Shown: positions 9,672-19,682 of the stretch, piece by piece | How the letters are laid out: every line of letters starts with the position of its first letter | Position numbering within the stretch: the stretch's first letter is position 1 | Assembly: GCA_043228905.1 (NCBI GenBank) | Contig: JBHGNT010000001.1 | Coordinates: 24,490,001 to 24,554,000 of the forward strand | DNA: 64,000 nt | Source: Azolla caroliniana | Lineage: Eukaryota; Polypodiophyta | Reading direction: 5' to 3' | Notes under the pieces: model-generated | What the model was told of the DNA's origin: nothing | The model's database searches: none | The model's input: only the letters and a program-made list of their open reading frames with translations | Translations under genes and position numbers: made by a program

Positions 9672-10190
9672 ATATTATCTCCAGGATTGGGAGACAATCC
9701 GTCTCAATTGTTACTTCCGACCCGATCAGGTAGTCTTTGTCTATCTTCACCGCAAACACAATACCCCAAAGTTCCCGCTTGGCTTGGGTGTATCCTTGCT
9801 GTTGTTCGCCGAGGACCTTTGCTCCTTCTTGGTTGATGACCTACCCAATTCTAGTTGGGTTCGTATCCACAATCACATAAATAAGCTTTTCTTCAGTATA
9901 GTCGGCCTTAGTGTTGGAGCTTCAAGAAGTAGTTTCATCAATCATCGTATCGTGTTTGTATGCTCCTCTCGCCATTCAAACTTCTTTCTTTTCTTTGGCA
10001 ATCCATATAATGGCTCGATGACATGAGCATAGTGCGGAATCCAGATATGATAAAAGGCACACGCTCCGAAGAATCTTCACACCTCTGTCTGGGATATACA
10101 TTCTTCACGCATCTCTTGAATAACATTCACCTTCTCAGGAGAGGGTTTCCGTCCGTATGGTCCGCAAAGATGTCCCACTACTAGGACCTT
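9672..10190 (-). pseudogene. Gypsy 1 RNase H
   Basis: RNase H of a gypsy element on the minus strand. It contains YTQAKRELWG, then FAVKIDKDYLIGSEVTIETDCLPILEI, matching gypsy 2 (DYLIEAEVIIETDCLPILGM). The end of this domain was displaced to 4901-4992 by the copia 2 insertion. Confidence 0.8.
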
Positions 10191-10205
10191 GCGTTGGCCG
10201 AATGC

Positions 10206-11161
10206 TTATTTTTCTCCGGAGAATGTGAGCTCGGCTTCTTCTAGTCTTTGTAGCACTCTCTTGCAGTCTTCAATATGGTTTGAAACAAATCGTTGACCTC
10301 CATCTTGATCTAAAGACTCGTCCTTTTCTGATTCAGGGCACCCTTTTATAGGGATATCATCGAGGAAAGGCATTGTAATATCTGGGATACAGTCTCTTAG
10401 TGCTTTGTTCATGACATTCACCATGTGTGCTACAGAGTTGGTTGCACCTTGAGGTAGGGTGCACATCCGTACCAATCCAATCAGAGTTCTCATTGTTGTG
10501 ATGTCTCTGTTGCCGACTACTAGTTGAAAATGATCGGAGCCTGAGAAGAGATCACCAATAGAATAAATGGACTTCCCGCAAATGCTTCTGCGAACTCATC
10601 GATACTTGGACCAATCCCGACATTGTGGATCGTCACATTATTCACGAGTTGAAGATCTTGTATGAACCTTAAGGTTCCATTCTTCTTTGGTACTATGAAC
10701 CACCTATTCAAGTAAGGAGCATTCGATGGCTCTAGAATTCCCATCTCGACCTTCTCCTTCAAGAGCTTGATTAATTTTGGAACCTGTGCTCTTGGGACTA
10801 GTATCGGCTTCAGGTTCCACAACACATGTGGTATTATGAATATCACCATCGGTTCTATTATCTTTGGATCGGCGCATCCGATTTCATTTGGATAGAAAGC
10901 AAATGCTTTCCCATGTCCTTCGAGCATTTCCCGAAATGCAACTTCATCTTCTAGCAAAAGAAATTCTTCTTTCCCGACAAGAAGCTTTTCTCTTGTCTCT
11001 TTAGTGAAGGCATGTCTGACTCCTCTCGGATCCTGTAGGCTTGGATCACGTGCAACTTCCTTCATTCTTTGCCAGCTATCCTTAGGTAGTGGAATAACAA
11101 CAAGCTTTACTTTCTTGTCCATTGTCTTATATTTCGTATTAAATTTGACTTTCTCTGCCAT
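10206..11161 (-). pseudogene. Gypsy 1 reverse transcriptase
   Basis: Gypsy RT in two reading blocks. The N-terminal block has VPRAQVPKLIKLLKEKVEMGILEPSNAPY and FIVPKKNGTLRFIQDLQ. The C-terminal block has CTLPQGATNSVAHMVNVMNKALRDCIPD, then the catalytic box MPFLDDIPIKGCPESEKDES. The box is FLDD rather than the usual Y-x-DD, and the palm sequence following it is unlike common plant gypsy elements. A stop/frame gap lies between 10493 and 10520. Gypsy 2 has the same organisation. Confidence 0.88.
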
Positions 11162-11547
11162 GATACTTTGACTTTCTCTACCATGATACTTTGACTATAC
11201 TCCTCGATGGCAATGTACATGTCGATGGAGTTTATCAGAATTGATCACTGGCTACAAGGGCCCAAGTCCATGACATTCTCCATTTCACCAATGGTGTCGT
11301 TAAATGAGGCTTACTCCATTACCCATTCGATGCTTTCATCTCTTTCCAATATTTGCTCTTCTCTTAAGGTTTCCTCGAAGCTTTTCATTCGAGACTTCTC
11401 TTCTTTGTCAAACGTGCTGATTTTGCACACTCCATTAGGGGCTACGTACAACCCTCCTTTCGCAAGTTCGCAAAATTTTCTTTCTTCTTGGGGCATACGC
11501 TTACTTGGATTATTCACGCCCTCCTCAAAAATAGCCCGCCCTACAAA

Positions 11548-11925
11548 TCAGAAGCATATTCTCCGAGACAATCCTGATTCCTTTTCGTGGTTGGCACGTA
11601 CAACCAAGAATTGTATGACCTTCTTCCCATCAAGCCTCCTTACTCGAGCAAATGCCGCACCATTGTCAAACACTTTGGTTTCCATCCGGGAAGAAGTTAT
11701 GTATGGTTGCCCAAGAATGATAGGATGGAATGCTGAATCTTGAACAAAAAAATGTTGATCTATCTCGACATCGCCAATCGTGATGGGGATATTAAGACAT
11801 CCACCATATAGGTCTTCAGTAGCTTTCGTAGTTGCACGGATCTTCCACCCATGATTCATATTTATGGGTCATCTTCCCTTTTTGTAGACCTCAGTCGACA
11901 TAAGGTTGATCTTTTTGATGGGCTA
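11548..11925 (-). pseudogene. Gypsy 1 protease region
   Basis: The C-terminal part of a gypsy protease: LMSTEVYKKGR, then MNHGWKIRATTKATEDLYGG, VEIDQHFFVQDSAFHPIILGQPY and ARVRRLDGKKVIQFLVVRANH. It aligns through its length with gypsy 3 (DKNHGWKIRVATETTEDMFG and so on). The active-site segment is in a shifted, stop-containing frame. 11200-11547 is degenerate protease-RT linker (RMPQEERKFCELAKGGLYVA). Confidence 0.78.
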
Positions 11926-12047
11926 TCTTGCCCTTCCATTATTTTTCTCTTTTCATCCACAAAAAGCTCGTGGTTGTCACACATCACTTCCCCGAGTATG
12001 GTGTTGTCATCTACCAAATCCAACCATCCACTGATACTTTGTACACT

Positions 12048-12437
12048 TCAGTCCGCAAGCTCCACATCATTCGAAGTAACTTTGCCCTTCTTCTTACACT
12101 CGAGAACAGAAGACCAAAACTTTGTTCCCGTTCTAGTAGCTTCATTTTTATCTTTCCCGACTCTTATTCCGGCCGATGCAACATAGTGCATCGCATCCAC
12201 ATGAGTTGCCTCAGCATCTTCCATAGCTTTCTTCATTCCCCTTCTTCCGAAATTCATCCGCAGGGGTCTTCAAGTTTCACTCGAGCAGATCATGTTGTCA
12301 TCCATGTATATGATATTTTGTCGGATGGCCTCTTGAAGGTTCACGCACTCCCTTCTCATGTGGTCCATGCTGTCGCACCACACACATCTAAAGGGTTCTT
12401 TTCCTTTTGGGCCCCGACGATTAATGTTCACTAGGGT
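12048..12437 (-). pseudogene. Gypsy 1 gag, C-terminal half with zinc knuckle
   Basis: On the minus strand this has the zinc knuckle CVWCDSMDHMRREC (C-x2-C-x4-H-x4-C), then LQEAIRQNIIYMDD, a shift near 12260, and NFGRRGMKKAMEDAEATHVDAMHYVASAGIRVG with FWSSVLECKKKGKV. Gypsy 3 has the same order (NFGQGGIKKLMKDAEIK, GLRVEDSYGG). The N-terminal half of gag lies at 17363-18142, separated by the LARD-like element. Confidence 0.8.
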
Positions 12438-13600
12438 TGTTGCGGAATTCCGCGCTTGCATGTCGGATCCGGGCGGGACCACCAGGGTCATGAACCAAAA
12501 GGGGAGGAGTTGCCAAGGACCTGAATCCTTCGGGGCTTGCCGCGTTGCCGGCTGGTTCGATACCGGATACTCTCCGGACGCGATCGGTAACTGCACGGGA
12601 AGCGAGAGAGCGTGCCCTTGTCCTTGCCGCCCCTTTCGCCCGTATGTACAAGTGGCCCAAAAGAGTCACGAGACACGGCCCGGTTAACCGCGTCCGCGCA
12701 CACGCACACACACATATACACACCCGGTTACAACCGGCACCTCTACAACGGCGATCACACACGCACCCGCTCTCAAACCCTACGCTAACTGGAGACACAC
12801 ACACACCTACACACACAATGCTTGCTGCGATGCCAGTTCCACACGGAGAGGAAGAGGGAGCCTGCATCCTAGGGCCGGTCGAGGAGCTCTCGGGCTCGTC
12901 CACGCAATGGGACCCTCGTGCAGGGCACGCCTCTTCTAGAACGACCGCCCCCTGTGCCAAGACGCCTTCAAGGAGCGCACGGGCTCGCTGAATCGAGTGG
13001 GGTCTTGTGCGCCAAGGAGGGAGACCTGCCAACGAACCACCTAGAGCGCGGGCTCTGCATAGGATAGGAGCCAGGAACTACACACACACTCGTAGACATG
13101 CCGGACAGTGAAGTGCTGAGAGCCAATGAGCAGGAACTCGGGGAAACCACAGATAGTCCGCACGCCGCCTTCCACAACCGAACACACCGCCTACGCACTC
13201 ACACAGAAGACACCGAAACCCTAATAGAGAATAGAGACAACACACACACCAAGATGAAGAGAAGACAAAAAAGATGTTATACTTCGAAGTTATTAACACC
13301 AAAAAAAATGGAACGTATGGAACCTCAAAATGAGGAACAAAACTGTTTGGGACGCAATGGGTGGGAACCCTAGTACAAGACGCACACCCTCCCTTTTATA
13401 GAACAAGGTGAGGGTCACATGATTATGTTGGATATATCCTGACTTACCTGGGATTCTCTATCCCAAATTAACTCCTATTCGGCGCCATAAAGGCACCCCT
13501 ATTGTTCACACATTTTTACAAGGGTGAGTGCACATGCTCCACCCCGCCGATTCTTCTGACATTACCCGGTTTCTCACCATGGCCGGGAATCTTCACGACA
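12438..13600 (-). repeat. LARD 3' LTR
   Basis: 1,163 bp, + strand TGTTGCGGAATTCC to TTCACGACA. On the element's strand a TATA box (TTCTATAAAAGGGAGG) lies near 13390-13405. The 3' end of the LTR holds the palindrome GCGGAATTCCGC. A CA-rich tract lies at about 12700-12805. Confidence 0.85.
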
Positions 13601-16449
13601 TCCGACCCCCACCATATCGCACGTCCACCGGTACGTGCCAAGTTTGGAGAAGGGTGAGAGATTCCGGCCGGTGAAGAACCGGTCTTCCGTAATCCGCATT
13701 CCGGCTGCCGCGTTGGCCTCGCCGGTCCCAACCGTTGGCTCCAGTTCCTTCTCTGCATTTGCCTCCTGTAGGCTTGTCCGACTCGTCGATAGGTCATTCG
13801 CCGCAATCCCATAGTGCACGTGCTTCTCCGTTGGCCCTTCTTTGGACTGCATGCACACTTCTCGTTCCTTCGGATACGTGGTGTTCTCCGTCTGAGGAGC
13901 ACCCGTGATGGCCCACTTGGCCTTCGTCGACCTTCGCGTCATCCCGATTCTCATTCCCTGCTGATCTCCACCGCCTTGGCCCCTTCACCACCACCTACCT
14001 TCTCCTTGGTCTTACGTTGCCAGTGTGGAGGATCCCTCTCCAGCCTTCTATGTGAGATCACCTTGGACCAGCAACCCATATTCGCACCTGTACTCCCGCT
14101 TTGGCACCTCCGTGTGTTGTGCATCCCCTCTGCTCCAGTTCGGCACCGCCTGTGCCGAACTCTGATCACCTCCCACGCACCCGTCGTCGGTCTTCGCCCG
14201 ACCAGATTGTGCATGGTTGCTTCTCCGCACACCGGTGTCCTCCGTGCACGAGGAACATCCCCTTGTAGCCCGCTTGACCACTTTCGTCTTGCGCTGTTGC
14301 CATCGGTTTAAAGCCTTCCTCTTGCCGTCGTCCCCTCGCCCCCACCATCTTGTTATCTCGGGTTTGGCCGGCCACGCCAGTCGTTGCCACTGTGACTGAG
14401 CCGTCGGGATCTCCGAAGTGGGTGTGGAGGATCCTTCTCTGGCCCTAGATCTTGTTTCTGGTCTCCATCCTTCGTAGTCTATTTACGCGCGCCCGTGCTC
14501 TCGTTCCCGGCACCGCCATGTGCCATCTTCCACCTTGTTCGGCATTGCCTGTGCCGAACGTCGTCCCGTGCCCGTGCTTTGCTTTGTTCCTCAATGGCCC
14601 CACGCATGTCTTCTGATTTGCTTTCGGGTGTGCCCTTTCCCGGCTCAACACACTACACCTTAACCGAGTGTCCCCGACAGCTTACCGGAAGATCACTCTT
14701 CCCGCGTCTCGGCCCGCATGGCCTGCTCCGTTCACGTAACGCCTTCGCTAGTCGGTGCTTCTAGTGTTGCCGCCTTCGTCCCCTTGCCACCACCTTCCAT
14801 TACCCTTGGTCTCACGGTACCACGTCGGCTGAACTGTCGGGGTCTCCGGATAGGTGTGAAGGATCCTTCTTGGGCCTCCGATTTGTGTACCAAGCGCGTC
14901 CAATCTTTGTCTTGCTGGCTCTGTCGGTCGGGTACGTATCCGGTTTGTGGCCACCTCACCGGCCTCATACCTCCTTTCGCTCTGCTTTCCGTTGTCCAAT
15001 CATGTTCTCTTGCTGCCCCCGTCCTTCTCTCTAGGTCTCACGCCGGCTCTTGGGCCGATCGTCGGAGTCTCCGGATCGGTGTGAGTGTCTTCGTGGGACC
15101 TCCCTTTTGCCGTCTTTGGTTGCCCGCCTTGCCGCCGCCACTGTTCACTACTCTAGGTCTCATGCCGGCTCTCGGGCCAACCGCTGGAGTCTCCAGACCT
15201 GGTGTGTGTAAGGTCGCGGCAACACCACTTGCCGTTTTTCTACTTTCCATCGTCCAATCATGTTCACTTGCTGCCACCATCCTTCTCTCTAGGTCTCACG
15301 CCGGCTCTCGGGCTGACCGCTGGATCGGTGTGAGGATCTCTGTAGACCGCCCATCTACAACCCTTTGCCTCTGTCCCATCGCCGCCACCGTTCATCACTC
15401 TAGGTCTCACGCCAGCTCTCGGGCCGACCGTCAGAGTCTCTAGAACCGGTGTCAAGGATCCTCCTCGGGCTTGTCGTTTTTTGGACCCTTATCCTGGGTC
15501 TTCCTTCTTCGCAAGTCGAGAGGGTGGCTCGCTCCACACCCTCTCCCGTGGTACCGATGTACCGTGTTCCCGGCCTCTTCGTAGGCCTGCTCTCTCCTCC
15601 CTCTCGGATCGGTTATCTGGAAGTCTGCTCCGCCCGGTTCTCGTCCGGGTCCGTCTGTCACTCTCTGGATTGCCGGGTCCTGTTCTCCTACCGCCACCGT
15701 TAGTATCTTGGTCTTAGGTCAGATCCGATGCTAACCGTCGCAGTCTCTAGCCCGGTGTGAGGTGACCCATAGGACCAGTCTTCGTTCTTCGCTTCGTCCC
15801 TTGTACTTCTCCCGAACTCGTCATCGCTCTCCTGTTGAGCTCCCGCCTCCATCTACCATCTCTTTCAGTCTCATGTTGCCACGTCGGCCGAACTGCCGAA
15901 GTCTTTGGTCAAGATGTGGGGATACCGATTTCGTAACGACTCCCGATAACTCGTCCGGTGCCACCGACCCTTTTAGTGGTGTCGGTGGAAAGCATCCGCT
16001 CTATGATCGATCAAGCCCTGCCTGGGCTTGACTCTCCAATGTCCGGAGTTTCAGCTCCGATGGTGATCCTGCCGGACTCATTATGTACCCTCGATCATCT
16101 TCCTTTCGATTCCCGACCTTTGCCCGGTCAGTCTTTCTCCCCGCTTGGCCTCTGGCTCGACCACGTCCGTCTCGTCCGCGCGCCCCCTTCCCGCTGTGAT
16201 GTCGTGCCATCGCACGCCACCTTCGTTGCGCTTCGGGGTCACCACGCTTTGTGAGCTGCTCGGAGCTCCTCCTCTTTATGCTGGACGGTCGAGCCTTCAG
16301 TGAAACTCGTGGGACTCCGTCCCCGTTGTAACGGTCAACTTCTTTGACCTCGCCCATCTCGATGCGCCGCTTCTCGACTCTCCTCCTCAAAGTCTTCAGC
16401 CTCGAGCTCCATCCTCTCTTGCCGCCCTTCACGTTGGGTTCACCAAATA
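13601..16449 (-). repeat. LARD internal region made of degenerate tandem repeats
   Basis: GC-rich DNA with about eight imperfect copies of a unit containing GGTCTCACGCCGGCTC and CTCGGGCCGACCG (clear at about 14805, 15032, 15150, 15290, 15400 and 15868), spaced roughly 110-230 bp. Long open frames exist on both strands, but they are low-complexity products of the repeat (for example GPRAGVRPRVM on the minus strand). I see no gag, protease, RT or integrase motif. Confidence 0.7.
16428..16445 (-). promoter_or_regulatory. Primer-binding site of the LARD (tRNA-Trp type)
   Basis: The minus strand reads TGGTGAACCCAACGTGAA. This is the complement of the plant tRNA-Trp 3' end with one mismatch relative to gypsy 3. 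It begins four bases inside the LTR. Confidence 0.8.
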
Positions 16450-17362
16450 TGTCGCAGAATTCCGCACTTGCATGTCGGATCCGGTCAGGACTTGACCCTG
16501 TTAACCGCGCCTGCACACACGCACACACATATACACACCCGGTTACAACCGACACCTCTACACCGGCGACCACACACACACCCGCTCTCGGACCCTACGC
16601 CAAGCGGAGACATACACACACCTAGACACGCAATGCTTGCTGCGATGCTAGTTCCACATGGAGAGGAAGAGGGAGCTTGCAGCCTAGGGCCGGTCGGGGA
16701 GCTCTCGGGCTCGTCCGCGCACCGGGACCCTCGTGCAGGGCACACCTATTCCAGAACGACCGCCTCCTGTGCCAAGACGCCTTCAGGGAGCGCACGGGCT
16801 CACTGAACCACTTAGCGCGCGGGCTCTGCATAAGCGGTAGGAGCCAACACCTACACACACACTCGCAGACATGCCGAACAACGGAGTGCTGAGAGCCAAT
16901 GAGCAGGAAGTCGGGGAAAGCACAGATAGTCCGCACGCCGCCTTCCACAACCGAACACACCACCTACACACGGACACAGAAGACACCGAAACCCTAACAG
17001 AGAATAGAGACAACACACACACCAAGATGAAGAGAAGACAGAAAAGACATTATGCTCCGAAGTTATTAACACCAAAAAAAATGGAACCTATGGAACCTCA
17101 AAATGAGAAACAAAACTATTTGGGACCCAACGGGTGGGAACCCTTGTACAAGAAGCGCACCCTCCCTTTTATAGAACAAGGTTAGGGTCATGTGATTATG
17201 TGGGATAAATCCCGACTTACATGGGATTCTCTATCCCAAATTGACGCCATAAAGGCACCTGTATTGTTCACACGTTTTTACAAGGGTGAGTGCACATGCT
17301 CCACCCCGCTGATTCTTCCGACACTCCCCGGTTTCTCACCATGGCCCGGAATCTTCACGACA
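16450..17362 (-). repeat. LARD 5' LTR
   Basis: 913 bp, + strand TGTCGCAGAATTCC to TTCACGACA. It is shorter than its partner mainly because a segment present at about 12470-12690 is missing. The TATA box on the minus strand is at about 17163-17178. Confidence 0.85.
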
Positions 17363-18142
17363 GCGAGACCACCTCGAACTTCTTCGTCATCTCTTCAATG
17401 ATGTCATCATCAATATTCTTTTCTTCCGAGTTGCTTTGTTTGGGCAGCTCAACCACTTTTGGTTGTCTCATTTTCTCCCCGCTCAATCCTGCCAAGTTAG
17501 TGTCATCAACCCATTGACGATGCTTGTCTAGCTTGTTGCACGCTGGCTTCACCGCAAGCCAGTTTGCCACAAGCCCGGTCACTTGGGTGCCACCTTCGAG
17601 GAGAGTTCTCAGTTCTCGTCTATCCTTCATATCCATAACTTTTAGGAAGTACAAAGTCTTGTAATCCTTAAGTAGCACTTGGTCCGTTGCGGGGAGACGA
17701 CTAAACATCTGGTCGAACTCGTCGTACACACTCGAGGCGCTCATCTTCTTATTCTTCTTCTCCATCCACATCAGCAATACATGTAGAGTCATCCTCGACA
17801 AATCTTCCATCATGAACTCCGCTAATATTGCTTTCTCGAACTCGGTCCATGTTGTCTTCCCTTCTTGAAGCTTAATGACCCGTCTTTGGATGTTGTTGGT
17901 GACAATTCTCTTGAAATTTGAGATTTGACGTGCTTCAGACACATCCCTCGGATTCATCTCTGTTTTGTATGCATCAAGGAACTTTGTAATGATCCTTCCA
18001 TCAAATTGACCCTCGATCTCCACGACACGTTGACGGCCTTCTCCACGCTCGCATCGTTGTCCCGAGATCTCATCATTTGTTCGACGATTACCATCATCCT
18101 TTCGAACTCTCCCGCTTGATTGCTTGAGGATGCCATCTCCAA
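17363..18142 (-). pseudogene. Gypsy 1 gag, N-terminal half
   Basis: Begins at about 18142 with MEMASSSNQAGEFERMMVIV and continues through a long frame (from 18023) with GRIITKFLDAYKTEMN, RQISNFKRIV, EFEKAILAEFMMEDLSRMTLHVLLMWM and FSRLPATDQVLLKDYKTLYFL. Gypsy 3 gag (43.5-43.0 kb) has the same layout (LTRFLKIYNEEML, INSFRRVATIG, LDKVILFLQATNIKDKDLG). One frameshift lies near 18020. It ends at the LARD junction in EEMTKKFEV. Confidence 0.82.
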
Positions 18143-18181
18143 GTATCGGTTGATCTTCGTCTTGATCCTTCCTAGCGCTTC

Positions 18182-18199
18182 TTCACATCGGGTTCACCA
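18182..18199 (-). promoter_or_regulatory. Primer-binding site of gypsy 1 (tRNA-Trp type)
   Basis: The minus strand reads TGGTGAACCCGATGTGAA, the tRNA-Trp 3' complement with one mismatch. It lies between gag and the LTR. Confidence 0.82.
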
Positions 18200-18206
18200 A
18201 GAAAGA

Positions 18207-18790
18207 TGTCGAGGAAATCCTCGCGTTTTCGTGAAATGAAGCGAAACCACCGGGGTCCTGGACCGGAAAGATTCGAAGTTTGTACTAGCTTTAGCGAGAA
18301 GTATTTAAGATAGAGAGAGAGAGAGATTGAGAGACATAGATTCCAGTTATAAGACAGATTGAAAGAGAAGATACCAGTTATGAGATAGATTGAGAGAGAA
18401 GATATATCACCAATAAGATAGTTAGATTTTTTTTATTAGAAGTTTTCTCATTCGATACATATCTTCCTTGATTCTTTTTTCTCTACTCTTTTATAGATGC
18501 CCCCAAGAATATGATGCATGTCAAGGTGCAAGACATGCGATGCGACGCATGTTTGCCACTTGGCGCTCATGCATTACATGTGATGCATGATGTCCATGTC
18601 TCTCATCAAAGCACCATGTATGAGAATTTACATGTGAAGAATATAATGGAAAATACAATTTTTAAAGAAATGACTTGGCTTAGTGGTAAGTCAATTGTGT
18701 TATGCAAGATTGTCCCTCCTTGTGGGGGTGTCAGCCGGAAAGTCGAAACGAGAGTCGATTGGCCGAAATTGACCAAAACAAGTTGAAATG
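18207..18790 (-). repeat. 5' LTR of gypsy 1 (right end approximate)
   Basis: Starts on the + strand at TGTCGAGG next to the primer site. A TATA box on the minus strand lies at about 18488-18497. The stretch around 18540-18650 resembles the gypsy 3 LTR (GTGATGCATGATG, ACATGTGAAGA). The far end is not marked by a clear TG/CA boundary. I place it before about 18790; 18790-19040 shows only AT-rich repeats such as TATATATAC. Confidence 0.6.
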
Positions 18791-19039
18791 GGATTTGGTT
18801 GAATGAAAGTCTGCCGAATACACACATACATATATATACATAGTCATATATATATGTGAGATAAGTTGGTATATATATAGAGAGAGTCATATTAGTTGCA
18901 TATATATGTGGGATAACTCACTGAGGAAAAATAGTAAGAGAAGCACAAAAGTGAACCCTTCTCGATTTTCTCCTTTCCACGTGATTTTCACACCATTGCT
19001 GAAAAACTTCATGACAACGTGCCCCAATCGATGTCACAA

Positions 19040-19239
19040 TTCATCGTGATACATTAGACAATACACTCAAATTTTTTGTAAGACATGAACCAAATGTTGC
19101 ATATTGCCAAAGAAAATGTCAAGACAACTCAAGATCGTGCTCTATTTTATGCTAATCAGGATAGACGTCCTCGTACATTTACTTTTGGTGAAAAAGTTTT
19201 TTTGCGTGTCCCTACTGACTCTACGTCATTGTCTATGGG
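19040..19239 (+). pseudogene. Gypsy 4 integrase C-terminus, part 1
   Basis: + strand frame with MNQMLHIAKENVKTTQDRAL and YANQDRRPRTFTFGEKVFLRVP, the typical end of the gypsy integrase core leading into its C-terminal domain. The left end is lost. It breaks off at the ATGGG target of copia A and continues at 24011. Confidence 0.82.
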
Positions 19240-19682
19240 TGTAAAAAGTAGCGTGCGGAAGCAAGTATGAAGACCGAACAGAAGGCAGAAAACTCACGTT
19301 TAATGGAGAGCTTGAGCTTACGCAGTATACGCGGGAGAGACAGAGAGAGTGAGAGAGAGAGAACACAAGAACTATATTCAACAAAAGTACTCAATCTCTA
19401 TTCACCACACTATACATATGTGTGTTCAATGAACACTTTTATACAAGTCCTAGAAGGACTGACAGTACTTCAATGCTCATTAAGAGCTCCTACACTAACT
19501 CCCAAATATATTTTTCACGGAATATCTTTCCTAACGGCCTCCCGGTTTACGCACCGATCCGGCCCTACCTACGCACCGGTCTGCGTATCGGTTTACGCAC
19601 TCGGCCTAACCGTTCGGTCCCAATCGATCCGGTCCTCGGCTTCTTCAGCCGATCCGGCCGATGTTGAGCTTGTCTCTCAACA
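19240..19682 (-). repeat. 3' LTR of copia A
   Basis: 443 bp, + strand TGTAAAAAGTAG to TCTCTCAACA. A polypurine tract (CTTGAGGGGGAG on the element's strand, 19683-19700) adjoins it. The pol stop codon TGA lies inside the first six bases of the LTR. Confidence 0.92.

Larger units (their letters stand above)
12438..17362 (-). mobile_element. LARD-like non-autonomous LTR element inserted in gypsy 1 gag
   Basis: Two related LTRs (12438-13600 and 16450-17362) flank 2.85 kb of GC-rich DNA without recognisable gag or pol. Orientation is minus, shown by the TATA box, the primer-binding site matching tRNA-Trp (16428-16445) and a purine-rich stretch next to the left LTR. A third copy of the LTR, the same length as the left one (1,163 bp), stands alone at 46664-47826. 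The flanking bases (GGGT and GCGA) do not match, so it is not a clean, unmodified insertion. Confidence 0.82.

Noticed and set aside
14718-15443. 241-codon + strand open frame with SRSHAGS-type repeats
   Set aside because: Product of the GC-rich LARD internal repeat, antisense to the element; open only because stops are rare in this composition.
18790-19040. Promoter or gene start in the TATATATA-rich stretch
   Set aside because: Simple AT repeats between an LTR end and a chromovirus fragment; nothing downstream for it to drive.
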